64,000 bases of DNA, taken from Lentisphaeria bacterium. Its GTDB lineage: Bacteria > Verrucomicrobiota > Lentisphaeria > Victivallales > Victivallaceae. The stretch spans positions 1 through 64,000 of the forward strand of contig JAFTJQ010000012.1 in assembly GCA_017456285.1 (NCBI GenBank), in the 5' to 3' direction. The notes below the pieces were generated by a model that saw nothing but the letters and a program-made list of their open reading frames with translations, did not search any database and was not told the DNA's origin. The position numbers were made by a program, and so were the translations under genes. Positions 1-7,848 of this stretch are shown here, piece after piece. The first letter of the stretch is position 1. Each line of letters starts with the position of its first letter.

Positions 1-13
1 AGGCTTAACCACC
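1..13 (+). rRNA. 23S rRNA, extreme 3' end (partial)
   Basis: The first bases read AGGCTTAACC, which is the conserved 3' terminus of bacterial 23S rRNA, and a 5S rRNA follows about 130 bases later in the same direction. Only the last dozen bases lie in the window. The exact 3' end is not defined. Confidence 0.75.
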
Positions 14-140
14 TTTTTTTATATCACTCGCTCAACGAGTTATACAAAAAAAGTTCTTTCTTAACTTGTTTTTTATACTTTAGAGTGTATATTATTGATT
101 GTACAGTGTATAATCTAATTCTTTGGTTTATGAGTTTTTT

Positions 141-252
141 TAGGTGCTCATAGCGGGGTAGTCACACACGTTCCCTTCCCGAACACGGTAGTTAAGGACC
201 CCAGCGGCGATGGTACTGCATTTTTGATTGTGGGAGAGTAGCACGGTGCCGG
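141..252 (+). rRNA. 5S ribosomal RNA
   Basis: The segment has the 5S landmarks in order: the TTCCCTTCCCGAACACGG loop region, a GTTAAG…CCCAGCGGCGATGGTACTG block and a TGGGAGAGTAGCACGG 3' domain. It lies just after the 23S 3' end and is followed by a strong terminator, so it closes an rRNA operon. The terminal helix is imperfect, so both ends are uncertain by several bases. Confidence 0.9.
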
Positions 253-266
253 ATTATTTTATAATG

Positions 267-303
267 GGTTCTACAATTCGCACTTGTAGAACCTTTTTTT
301 TTG
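267..303 (+). terminator. rRNA operon terminator
   Basis: A perfect 10-bp stem (GGTTCTACAA / TTGTAGAACC) with a 7-base loop is followed at once by a run of about ten T. This is a textbook Rho-independent terminator, 15 bases after the 5S gene. Confidence 0.92.
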
Positions 304-581
304 CTTGATTTATGGACAATCTCGCAGAAATTGTTGCTGTCGATATCGCAGTCACATACCTTTAGTATGCTCCTTTATATCTTCATTACAATTTGCGACC
401 TTGCCTCATAACTCAAGCAAAAAAGATGTTGAGATTTGATTATTTGAGTGGGTTTGATTTTTTTATTAATTGCTTCGCAATTATATATCTTTATTGTGAA
501 AGCGGAAAATGAAATAAATTTCATTCCGCTTTCAACAATAAATCTATAAATCAAAGCAAAAAAATTATCGGCAACATGCTA

Positions 582-622
582 CTTCTTTCTTTCGAAGTGA
601 AAGAAAGAAGCAAAGAAAGCTA
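582..622. repeat. Palindromic repeat copy 1 of 3
   Basis: A 12-bp inverted repeat (CTTCTTTCTTTC / GAAAGAAAGAAG) surrounds a 5-base centre and is followed by CAAAGAAAGCT. Similarity to copy 2 continues into TACTTCCTTGCGG downstream. The two other copies lie at 927-966 and 1056-1095. Confidence 0.85.
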
Positions 623-773
623 AATACTTCCTTGCGGGGATTTATCAGTAACGTGCTACTTTTTTTGGTTGGATTGTGCCTTCGCTTCGTTTTACTCCGC
701 TCAGGCTCAAATTTTGCTCCATTACAAAGTAATGAGCAAAATTGGTGGGAGAGTAGCGTTGTTTTGTTTAGGA

Positions 774-825
774 GAGAGGAAAACTTTTTTTCTTGATTAA
801 AAGAAAGAAAAGTTTTCCTCTCCCC
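774..825. repeat. Long hairpin, terminator-like
   Basis: The arms GAGAGGAAAACTTTT and AAAAGTTTTCCTCTC form a perfect 15-bp stem around an AT-rich loop. No gene ends nearby on either strand and there is no clean T-run outside the stem, so its role is unknown. Confidence 0.7.
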
Positions 826-926
826 TATAATCCCTCTCTTTTCAAAAAAAGAAAATGATATATAGGCAGATAGGTCAAAGTGGTTTGTCTTTGTGCGTGA
901 GCGTTATATTAAGTGCAGGAAACTCT

Positions 927-966
927 CTTCTTTCTTTCGCAGTGAAAGAAAGAAGCAAAGAAAGCT
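927..966. repeat. Palindromic repeat copy 2 of 3
   Basis: Same inverted repeat as at 582-622, with CGCAG instead of CGAAG at the centre, followed by CAAAGAAAGCT and a shared TACTTCCTTGCGG tail. Confidence 0.85.
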
Positions 967-1055
967 GTATACTTCCTTGCGGAGGGGGGGGTAATGTGGT
1001 GAGATTTGTTGTTTTTGAATATGATACTCTTGTGGGATTTTCTATATTTATTGAT

Positions 1056-1095
1056 CTTTTTTCTTTCGGAGTGAAAGAAAGAAGCAAAGAAAGCT
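1056..1095. repeat. Palindromic repeat copy 3 of 3
   Basis: Third copy, with the left arm slightly degraded (CTTTTTTCTTTCGG) but the right arm and CAAAGAAAGCT tail intact. It lacks the CTTCCTTGCGG extension of copies 1 and 2. Confidence 0.8.
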
Positions 1096-1285
1096 GAATA
1101 TTTTTTTACTTTTATACTGCATGCTTCGTCGTTTCACTCCTCTGCATGACGAGTTTTGGTAAAGAGGCGGTGGGATAATTTATTGTATCACCTATATTCT
1201 TTTTGTTTATATATCGCCGTTATTCTCCGTTTATTTCCGTTAATTCCCAGTATCTCATGCCTTTTTATTTCTTCGGAATTGCCGC

Positions 1286-1305
1286 GACCGCTAAAAATAG
1301 CGGTC
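1286..1305. terminator. Possible terminator downstream of fur
   Basis: GACCGCT and AGCGGTC form a 7-bp stem with a 6-base AT loop about 50 bases past the stop of the minus-strand Fur gene. There is no strong T-run on the minus strand, so this is only a candidate. Confidence 0.35.
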
Positions 1306-1357
1306 AAGGTTGCGACAAAACATGACAGCTTTATTTTAAACCTGCCATATCAAGTAA

Positions 1358-1822
1358 TTATTTGTCTTTATTCCAAGTTAGGATTTTGCTTTTGCGTTCA
1401 TTTTCGGCTTCGATTGCCTTGATAAGTTGTTCTGCTTTGGCTTCTTTGCAGCAATTGCAGACCTTTATTAAATCAAGTTTAATTTCATCCGCTTCGGTTT
1501 CGTTATAAATTTCAAGGATCAAATTTTGCAATTTTTCTGAATCTGAAAAGCTGACATGTGCGATTTTTCCGCATTCGGGGCAATAACTATGGATAAAATT
1601 TTCGGCAGGATTTTTCCATTCAAATTGGGCTTTGCGGTGTTCGAACGATAGTTTTCTAACCGAACCATTTGAGCATAAAATCTCCAAATTTCGGTAAATT
1701 GTACCTAAACTAATTTGCGGGAGAAACTTTTTGACATTGTTAAAAAGTTCTTCTGCAGTGGTGTGAGATTTAGCATTTTTGAGTTCTCGAATAATAATTT
1801 TTCTTTGCTCGGTCTGATTCAT
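1358..1822 (-). CDS. Fur/PerR-family metal-dependent regulator
   Basis: A 154-residue protein of the Fur superfamily, which binds DNA as a metal-loaded dimer and controls iron, zinc or peroxide responses. The winged helix shows the family's TIYRNLEIL recognition helix (about residues 41-49). Two cysteine pairs (CPEC near 80 and CNCC near 122) match the structural zinc site of Fur/PerR/Zur proteins. An SHTTAEELF segment precedes the recognition helix. Which metal or peroxide it senses cannot be read from the sequence. A clear promoter lies about 40 bases upstream, and a degenerate second Fur gene lies just beyond it on the same strand. Confidence 0.93.
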   Translation of the reverse strand: MNQTEQRKIIIRELKNAKSHTTAEELFNNVKKFLPQISLGTIYRNLEILCSNGSVRKLSFEHRKAQFEWKNPAENFIHSYCPECGKIAHVSFSDSEKLQNLILEIYNETEADEIKLDLIKVCNCCKEAKAEQLIKAIEAENERKSKILTWNKDK

Positions 1823-1863
1823 AATAATTCCTTTTGTTTCAGTTTAAGTTTTTTAACTATTTA

Positions 1864-1891
1864 AATATATCACAATTAAGCAAAATGTCAA
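1864..1891 (-). promoter_or_regulatory. Promoter of the Fur-family gene
   Basis: On the minus strand TTGACA and TATATT are separated by 16 bases, with GTGA directly before the -10. This is the best match in the window to the recurring promoter pattern. Confidence 0.75.
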
Positions 1892-1954
1892 TAGTAATAA
1901 AGATTATTTTTCGAAAATTTTTATAAAAACAAGAATTATTCTCAAAAAAAAGAC

Positions 1955-2154
1955 GTTATGCCCCCCCTCTCCATAAATCATGCTGCTTTTCAGGTTTTTC
2001 TTTTCCATTAACTTTAAGTTCCTGTGAATCGTAGATAACCCGATTGATGGACTTTAGGACTTTGTGCTATAAAAATTTCTTTTGCTGATGGATGATTATT
2101 ACTTTGTTGTAAAAATTATAAAATGAATTTACATTGAATAGTTTTATTTTTCAT
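1955..2154 (-). pseudogene. Degenerate second Fur-family regulator
   Basis: Reading the minus strand from an ATG at 2154 with a GGAGG ribosome site gives MKNKTIQCKFIL, a stop, then FLQQSNNHPSAKEIF, the first helices of a Fur protein. After one frame change and another stop the frame continues SPSIGLSTIHRNLKLMEKK, the Fur winged-helix recognition segment. The C-terminal metal-binding half is missing. So at least two stops and one frameshift have destroyed the gene. It sits directly upstream of the intact Fur gene, and its sequence differs enough that it is probably a paralogue of different origin rather than a recent duplicate. Confidence 0.82.
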
Positions 2155-2417
2155 AAATACCTCCATTTGATTGTAAAACATATCATTTGAAAGGGTATGA
2201 TAATATAAAACTCTTTATCTGCTTTTCAAATATATTTAATTTGACAAAATAAAGGATTCATGCTATCTTTTATTTGTTATTGAACTTTTAAGAACTGTTA
2301 TTTCGCCAATAGAAAATAAATTACCGCCACAAACAATAAAACAATTGTTGTTTGACTTTACAGATAGTTTTAGTTAAAAATAAAAATCTGACAAAATCAC
2401 TTTTTCGTATTTAGGAT

Positions 2418-3155
2418 TTAACGCCCGGAAAATATTTTCAAAATAAATGATATAATACCTGATATAACAATAATCATTATTAGTAATGGCAGAGTTGCCG
2501 TAAAATAGTTTAATGCAGCTTGGGTTATCTCTTCTTCCCATTGCCCACTCCAGCCCAAAATAAGGCAGCCAAGTAAAATTACGACCACAATCGCCAAGAA
2601 ACCATCAAATGCCCCCTCTATATCTGATAGGCTTAATGTGATGTGCGAAACAATCGTAAATGCTAAATACAGCCATACCCAAGCTTGCCATGTCGTCCAA
2701 AAATGAGGTGACAGTATGATAGATAAAATATCTCTCATGTTAGTTTCTTTGATAGGCAATAACCATTTAGAAATCAAAGTCAGGATAAACAATCCTCCAA
2801 TAATTGGACCGATACCGATAAAAAAATTACCAATCCGCTGATAAATATTACTTGAATCGTAAGAGTGATTTACATAGCCGAGAGTACCATCTTCTTCTGG
2901 CGAAAATAGTTTCATTTCGTTAATTTTGTGTCTGAAAACAAGACAAAAAAAGGCATGACTTAATTCATGAATAGCGACACCGGGAGCTGTTAAATAAATG
3001 AATCCATTGTCTCCTAATAAATTCGTTAAACTTCGGCGGAAATTATTAGAAATTTTTTGCATAATCATGGCGACAATAATCCACGGTAACAAAGCTGTTG
3101 TAAAAATCTTTAATGCATACACAATCGCATCTATAATATAATTAAAAAAACTCAT
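2418..3155 (-). CDS. M50B-like membrane metalloprotease
   Basis: A 245-residue polytopic membrane protein. The zinc-binding HELSH motif lies at about residues 63-67 within PGVAIHELSHAFF, next to a hydrophobic segment, as in site-2-protease-like M50/M50B enzymes. A possible second metal-ligand region, LSDIEGA, lies near residue 176. Four to five membrane segments can be seen (about residues 15-32, 110-130, 155-170, 182-200, 215-240). Members of this group cleave substrates within the membrane or act as uncharacterised peptidases; no substrate can be inferred. It is monocistronic on the minus strand, preceded by only a weak ribosome site. Confidence 0.75.
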   Translation of the reverse strand: MSFFNYIIDAIVYALKIFTTALLPWIIVAMIMQKISNNFRRSLTNLLGDNGFIYLTAPGVAIHELSHAFFCLVFRHKINEMKLFSPEEDGTLGYVNHSYDSSNIYQRIGNFFIGIGPIIGGLFILTLISKWLLPIKETNMRDILSIILSPHFWTTWQAWVWLYLAFTIVSHITLSLSDIEGAFDGFLAIVVVILLGCLILGWSGQWEEEITQAALNYFTATLPLLIMIIVISGIISFILKIFSGR

Positions 3156-3225
3156 AATTATTTCTCATACAATTTAATCAGTTTTTTTGATTTTTCTTAT
3201 TTTGAGTTTATTTCAAAAATACATC

Positions 3226-3253
3226 TGAGGGAGAACATCATAGTTCTCTCTCA
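3226..3253. terminator. Hairpin downstream of the gene at 3403-4290
   Basis: TGAGGGAGAAC and GTTCTCTCTCA form an 11-bp stem with a 6-base loop. It lies about 150 bases after the end of the minus-strand gene to its right. The flanks are AT-rich but lack a long T-run. Confidence 0.45.
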
Positions 3254-3402
3254 AACGTATTTATTTTGTAATTTTGCGGATAGTAAAATTATCTTATGAA
3301 ATTAGTTTGCCGCTTAACTTATCATTCAGCAGCAAATTAATTTATTTTCTTTATTTTTAGGTTTAGTTATACATTATGAAATATCTATGCATTTTCTATA
3401 AA

Positions 3403-4290
3403 TTAATCATCGTTACCACTATTCCGCTCAATCCAACTACAAAGCTGTTGACGATTCCTTTCATACCATTGTGAGCATAGATAATACTTCTGCCCATGAA
3501 TCTCAATGGGATTAGCATAATAGCGTATGTTTTTCTCCTTTGAAAGCAAAGGAAAATGAATGCCAAAAATATCTTTTGAATATTCTAATTCCATAAATTC
3601 TTTTATCGTATCCTCTGGGAAATTATTTCCTTGTAATATAGATACTAATTCCTCTTTAACATAATAAGCAATTTTAGATTCATTTGCGTTATCCATAGAT
3701 TCTTTTTCGGCAGATTCTAAATTATTTTTAGCATTTTCTATGTTATTTTTTTTAAACAACTGGCAAAGTTGTATGCTACGCAGAAAAAGTTCACTGGTAT
3801 CGGCAATATCATCCTGTATCTTTAGAATATTATCCATTATTTCTTTTTTGAAATTTTCATTTGCATAAAGTTTAAATTGAAATTTAAAACCAAATTCCGC
3901 ATTGTTAAAAAAATTCTGAAGTGTTTTTATTGAAATTTCAAGATCGTTAATCATTGAATTTCCTATTTTAGGAGAAGCAAATATTACATCTGCCTCTTTT
4001 ACGCCAAAATAACAATATAGAACAAGTGCCGTCCTCATAAGTTTTGAAATTACTTTTGCAATAGTAGTTGCACTTGAACCATAATTTAAATTACCGCTAT
4101 GATAGGCTATTTCTAATGTGTAATATGAAATTTTATTATTTGATAATGCACATCCAATGACATCACATTCGGTTTGGCGTAATATTTGTTTTAAGCCGGT
4201 ATTTTTCTTTAAAATATCCTTCCCATTGAAACTTTGATCAATGCTTCTGATAAGCTTATCTAGTTTATTAAATTCATCATCTTTACACAA
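3403..4290 (-). CDS. Unknown protein, possibly nuclease-fold; start uncertain
   Basis: I do not recognise this protein. The first conventional start is a TTG at 4290, but the same frame stays open back to 4446 and the extra residues (…ESLGASWLKHVKKCQ… and TNWKVSPHW) look like genuine protein. No ATG, GTG or TTG is available in that extension, so the 5' end may be damaged, or translation may begin at a rare start. The middle (DVIGCALSNN, then TLEIAYH, then LVLYCYFGVKEADVIFASPK) is reminiscent of restriction-endonuclease-like folds with spaced acidic residues, but this is only an impression. A Lys/Asn-rich linker spans about residues 180-205. Confidence 0.55.
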   Translation of the reverse strand: MCKDDEFNKLDKLIRSIDQSFNGKDILKKNTGLKQILRQTECDVIGCALSNNKISYYTLEIAYHSGNLNYGSSATTIAKVISKLMRTALVLYCYFGVKEADVIFASPKIGNSMINDLEISIKTLQNFFNNAEFGFKFQFKLYANENFKKEIMDNILKIQDDIADTSELFLRSIQLCQLFKKNNIENAKNNLESAEKESMDNANESKIAYYVKEELVSILQGNNFPEDTIKEFMELEYSKDIFGIHFPLLSKEKNIRYYANPIEIHGQKYYLCSQWYERNRQQLCSWIERNSGNDD

Positions 4291-4458
4291 AAGTTCCCAA
4301 TGTGGAGATACTTTCCAATTTGTTTGGACAACTTGGCATTTTTTTACATGTTTTAACCAAGATGCACCTAACGATTCACCTATTTCAATTTTTATTTTTT
4401 CTTTCCTTTCGGTTAGTTGAATATATTTTTTCTTATATTTGAAAGATTAAAGCGTATT

Positions 4459-4689
4459 TTATTCTTTAATTTCACGGATATTACAAACCCCTTGCGTAAT
4501 TGGGTTGACGTTTAATTTGTCAGTCAGCAGTTTTTGTAAGTATTCACGAGCTAAATTGTCTCCGATATATGGACTCAATCTGGCGACTGCGGCAGCTCTT
4601 GATAAATAATCATAATCATAATCATTGTTACTCATAATTTTATATAAATCAATTTTTATATGAGAAGCACAATAAAGGTTCAATAACAC
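4459..4689 (-). CDS. Small hypothetical protein
   Basis: A 76-codon frame starting with GTG. An internal ATG at 4635 (MSNNDYDYDYL) is an alternative start. Neither has a good ribosome site. The body is helical and Ala/Leu-rich (YLSRAAAVARLSPYIGDN), recalling one helical repeat unit. It lies between the glycan-modification operon and the unknown gene at 3403-4290, close enough to be the last gene of the operon. It could equally be a fragment. Confidence 0.35.
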   Translation of the reverse strand: MLLNLYCASHIKIDLYKIMSNNDYDYDYLSRAAAVARLSPYIGDNLAREYLQKLLTDKLNVNPITQGVCNIREIKE

Positions 4690-4709
4690 TGTGATATTGG
4701 CTGAAGGTA

Positions 4710-5480
4710 TCAGTTTATAATAACCAATCTATCACAATTATGTAGTACAATGTTTTCTTCAACAACCATATAAGCCTTTTGCATATCTAGCAATCTTAAC
4801 TTTGTGTTTATAAATTTCGTCTCTTTTACAATACCCTTATCTAAAAATACTTCATGCATAGGATCTACTGTCGTAATTATTTCACGATCTAAATATCTGA
4901 CAAACATAGAATATGTTTTGTTAGAAAGAAGACCATTCTTGTCTATATAATCAGCTGTAAAATTCTTTATAAATCGATAATTCACCTTATTTTTTTCTTC
5001 AATATGATGAACAAAGGTTGCTGAATGTTGATAAGGAACATTGATGAAAAGATTTTGAGCTTTCACTTTTGCAAACCACGCAAAAATAGAATCAGCGCCG
5101 AAAGCATCTCGATAATCAAGAGATGCCAAAAAATCCGCATCTTTCCCTTTTACTGCAAATGAATAAATTGGATGTTGAGTCCTAATAAAATCTTTTCGCT
5201 TTAAGACGATTCGTGGCAAAGCACCTGTTCGAGATTTTGTTTTATAGTAATCGAAGGTTATTCCTTTGCAAAAATCCCAATTATATGTTGGAAAAATCAG
5301 ATTTCCTTGCTCTCCGACAAGTTTATACAATAAATCAATAATTTCGTTCAGGTCAATCATGACACCAAATTCCAAAGAGTCGGATAAAAGAGTTGACACA
5401 TCAGATGAAACAAATAAAGTTTTCCCATTAATATCACCACAAAGGGCATGCATCGTTTTTTTGAATTTATCTAAAAACAT
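4710..5480 (-). CDS. AAC(3)-family N-acyltransferase-like protein
   Basis: The protein belongs to the antibiotic N3-acetyltransferase (AAC(3)/YokD) family, which transfers acyl groups from CoA to amines. Supporting segments are FPTYNWDF, GALPRIVLKR, RTQHPIYSFAVKGKDA and NVPYQHSATFVHHIEE, the last holding the histidines near the active site. ATG at 5480 is chosen because AAGGAG lies five bases upstream; an earlier GTG overlaps the preceding stop. It begins two bases after the DUF4910 gene stops. In sugar-modification operons such genes probably N-acylate an amino sugar rather than confer drug resistance. Confidence 0.85.
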   Translation of the reverse strand: MFLDKFKKTMHALCGDINGKTLFVSSDVSTLLSDSLEFGVMIDLNEIIDLLYKLVGEQGNLIFPTYNWDFCKGITFDYYKTKSRTGALPRIVLKRKDFIRTQHPIYSFAVKGKDADFLASLDYRDAFGADSIFAWFAKVKAQNLFINVPYQHSATFVHHIEEKNKVNYRFIKNFTADYIDKNGLLSNKTYSMFVRYLDREIITTVDPMHEVFLDKGIVKETKFINTKLRLLDMQKAYMVVEENIVLHNCDRLVIIN

Positions 5481-5482
5481 TA

Positions 5483-6799
5483 TCACTCCTTAACATATTC
5501 TAGTAAATTTACTTCGGATAATTTATTAACATAGTCTATTAATTCTTCGATAGGTACAGTGATAATATTACTAATATCAATTAAATCATTATTTCCATCG
5601 CAATAAGCTATGAAATTCATCATATTTCTTATCTTTTGGGCGGAGTTTTTTTGAGAAACAGAAGGATATAGCCCTCTTTTCCCTAACTGCGGTTCACAAA
5701 AACATTTTATCTTGTATTTTTTGTTATTTTCTAATGCCAAAATAATTTTTTGGTAAACATCATATGTTTCTTGTAGCCCATTTGCAGAAATAAAATCCAA
5801 GTCATCGCCAGAAGTGTGATATTCTGGATAGATGCCATATTTTGTTCGCATTATAGAACATACCGGCAAATCTACTCCAGGAGAACAATATTGACGTTCA
5901 TCTGAGCCTCTGTCTAAAAATGAGTATGTGATATACTTAGGATGTAATTCTTGTAAGATATTTTTTGCCACCTTATCAGCTAATGTGTTCCCATATCGAC
6001 TTTCTAAATATGAATAATCACCCTCATCGCCACAACAAGTTAATACAAAACCGGCAACAACATTTTTTTGCAAACTTTGTAAATTTTTTGATATATAAGT
6101 TATTGACCCAATTGTTTCAGGGACAAAGATAAATCTGTACGTATAATAATTATTCCCTTTTTCTTTCAGCCATTTTGCCAAATAAATTGCCACTGCCGGA
6201 CCTGAAAGCTCATTATTAGCCATTGAGGGATGACAAACATACGTTGAAAACAAAATTTCTTTTTCTATTTTTCCGGGAATAATTATATCTGCATATGTTA
6301 AAAAACCATCTTCCAAAGTTGCATCAATAAAAATTTCGTATTCATCTTCTCTTAGTGCTTGTTTTTGTTTTTCAGACATGCAAAAACCATAGCGTTCTGT
6401 ATAATAAGATGTTACATAAGGGATAAAGTCGGGTTGATCAGGAAGTGTATAAACGCATTTCAAAAGTTCAGCTAAATTAACTTTTTGATGTATAGGACAA
6501 GAATACCCCATGACATGTAAATTATTCTTTTTAAAATCTATTATCTTCTTGCCATTAGAGTTTTTTATCCAAGCATCTTTAATATTCCATTCTTTAGGAA
6601 TTGTCCAATCAAAAACATTAGTGCCGGTAGCGACTTCATAAATATTCATCTCTGGTACTATGTTCTGTAATTCTTTTAATGTTTCCCTGACTCCATTACC
6701 TGTTAATGATCGACAAATAGGGAATAACTTCTTTACCAAAGAATACATCACTTGCCCACTACAAAACGGTTGATTTTTTTTTAGTGTATTTATTGACAT
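5483..6799 (-). CDS. DUF4910/DUF2172 aminopeptidase-like protein
   Basis: A 438-residue protein of the DUF4910 family, whose core resembles M28 zinc aminopeptidases. The N-terminal LFPICRSLTGNGVRETL is the family hallmark. Candidate metal ligands are in STYVCHPSMANNELSGPA (His, Asn and Glu), FVPETIGSI, the YLESRYG/DRGSDERQYCSPG segment and EYHTSGDDLDF. Members recur in capsule, O-antigen and flagellin-glycan gene clusters, where they may remove or transfer an acyl or aminoacyl group. An AAGGAG ribosome site precedes the ATG. It sits between the SDR and the AAC(3)-like gene in one operon. Confidence 0.85.
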   Translation of the reverse strand: MSINTLKKNQPFCSGQVMYSLVKKLFPICRSLTGNGVRETLKELQNIVPEMNIYEVATGTNVFDWTIPKEWNIKDAWIKNSNGKKIIDFKKNNLHVMGYSCPIHQKVNLAELLKCVYTLPDQPDFIPYVTSYYTERYGFCMSEKQKQALREDEYEIFIDATLEDGFLTYADIIIPGKIEKEILFSTYVCHPSMANNELSGPAVAIYLAKWLKEKGNNYYTYRFIFVPETIGSITYISKNLQSLQKNVVAGFVLTCCGDEGDYSYLESRYGNTLADKVAKNILQELHPKYITYSFLDRGSDERQYCSPGVDLPVCSIMRTKYGIYPEYHTSGDDLDFISANGLQETYDVYQKIILALENNKKYKIKCFCEPQLGKRGLYPSVSQKNSAQKIRNMMNFIAYCDGNNDLIDISNIITVPIEELIDYVNKLSEVNLLEYVKE

Positions 6800-6845
6800 G
6801 ATTTTTTTACTCCTTGTATTATGCTATATTATATTGTAACTCACT

Positions 6846-7604
6846 TTAAATAGAAAATCCACCATCCACAACAATATCGGTTCCGGTAATCCAACGAGCC
6901 TGTGCAGAAAGTAAAAAAAGGATAACCGCTGCCACATCAGTTGTCTTCCCCAAGCCAAGTGGATGTTGTTTTTTTATTTCTTCTTTTGCCTCATGCGGCA
7001 TAAGTTCAAATTCTTTTTTAGTGATTCCGGTATCTATTACAAATCCCGGAGAAACCGAATTGCAACGTATGTTCAACGGTGCTAATTCTGCAGCCATGGC
7101 CTTTACTCCGCTGAGAAGAGCGCCTTTAGAGGCAGAATAACCTACGAGCCCTGGAAAACCGCGATGGGCGGTTGCTGATGAGATAAATACAAAAGATGCC
7201 CCTTTAGAAGATATTTTTTTGGGAGAGGCTAAACAACCGGCAATAGAAAAACCAGATGTAGCATTTATATTAAAAGTTCTTTGTAATTCATCATGCTCTA
7301 AAAATTTTAATGGAATTGTTGCGCTGATACCTGCACAACTTACAAACCCAGAAATCGGAGGTAAATTTTTACATTTTTCATTTAATAATGTTTTTATTTC
7401 ATTGCAATTGGCCAAATCTACTTCTAAAATATCATAAATGATCCCGGTAGGGAATAGCTTCGCAGTATCTTCCAGTGCTTGTTGATTTCTGCCTATCAGC
7501 AATTGTGCTGTTCCATATTGAGCACAACGGATAGCTACTTCTCTACCTATTCCGGAAGAAGCTCCGGTTATAACAATTGTTGAATTTGGAACTAATTTAA
7601 ACAA
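6846..7604 (-). CDS. Short-chain dehydrogenase/reductase, FabG-like
   Basis: A classical SDR: nucleotide-binding TGASSGIG near the N-terminus, the NxAG-type element replaced by SCAGIS, a catalytic Ser in FISSATAHRG and the YSASK motif. The C-terminus TGTDIVVDGG is typical of FabG-like enzymes. It probably reduces a 3-oxoacyl chain carried on the neighbouring acyl carrier protein. I place the start at TTG 7604 because GGAGAAG lies six bases upstream; the longer TTG at 7619 would remove the ribosome site. The start overlaps the acyl carrier protein gene by eight bases, which implies translational coupling. Confidence 0.88.
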   Translation of the reverse strand: MFKLVPNSTIVITGASSGIGREVAIRCAQYGTAQLLIGRNQQALEDTAKLFPTGIIYDILEVDLANCNEIKTLLNEKCKNLPPISGFVSCAGISATIPLKFLEHDELQRTFNINATSGFSIAGCLASPKKISSKGASFVFISSATAHRGFPGLVGYSASKGALLSGVKAMAAELAPLNIRCNSVSPGFVIDTGITKKEFELMPHEAKEEIKKQHPLGLGKTTDVAAVILFLLSAQARWITGTDIVVDGGFSI

Positions 7605-7827
7605 AATATTCTTCTCCAATTAATTTAATCAAATCGGCTACAGTTTTGATATCACTAAATTGAGGTCCTGTAATTTTTTTGGAAAAATGTCTGTCAACAT
7701 AAACGACTAGTCCCATGATGAAAAGTGAATCAAATTCAGGCAAAGCTCTCAAATCAGTATCTGTAGAAATTGGATCATCCACTTCTAACATTTCTGTTAA
7801 ATCTGCGATAAATTGTTTTTTTTGCAT
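7597..7827 (-). CDS. Acyl carrier protein
   Basis: A 76-residue acidic protein with the phosphopantetheine attachment site FDSLFIMGL (the Ser of DSL at about residue 35), preceded by a typical ACP helix I. Its length is normal. The gene is not the housekeeping acpP locus because its neighbours are a dedicated KAS III-like synthase and SDR, so it most likely serves the acyl-modification pathway of this operon. AAGGAG precedes the ATG. Confidence 0.9.
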   Translation of the reverse strand: MQKKQFIADLTEMLEVDDPISTDTDLRALPEFDSLFIMGLVVYVDRHFSKKITGPQFSDIKTVADLIKLIGEEYFV

Positions 7828-7848
7828 TTTTTACTCCTTTTTCTTGAA

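Larger units (their letters stand above)
304..1357. other. Gene-free region downstream of the rRNA operon, rich in inverted repeats
   Basis: I see no convincing gene in this 1-kb stretch. Short open frames here are repeats read as protein, with the same 'VKERSKES' string recurring, and are not supported. The region contains three copies of a palindromic repeat listed separately, an imperfect hairpin at 493-540 (GAAAGCGG…CCGCTTTC), an inverted repeat near 708-745 around ATTTTGCTC, and a small hairpin at 1286-1305. Confidence 0.6.

Noticed and set aside
855-1097. An 80-codon frame on the plus strand and a 70-codon frame on the minus strand in the repeat region
   Set aside because: Both consist mainly of the palindromic repeat read in translation ('VKERSKES' recurs); no ribosome site and no domain.
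4710-5480. Aminoglycoside resistance gene
   Set aside because: The family matches AAC(3), but the operon context (ACP, KAS III, SDR, DUF4910) points to glycan or amine acylation; resistance should not be assumed.
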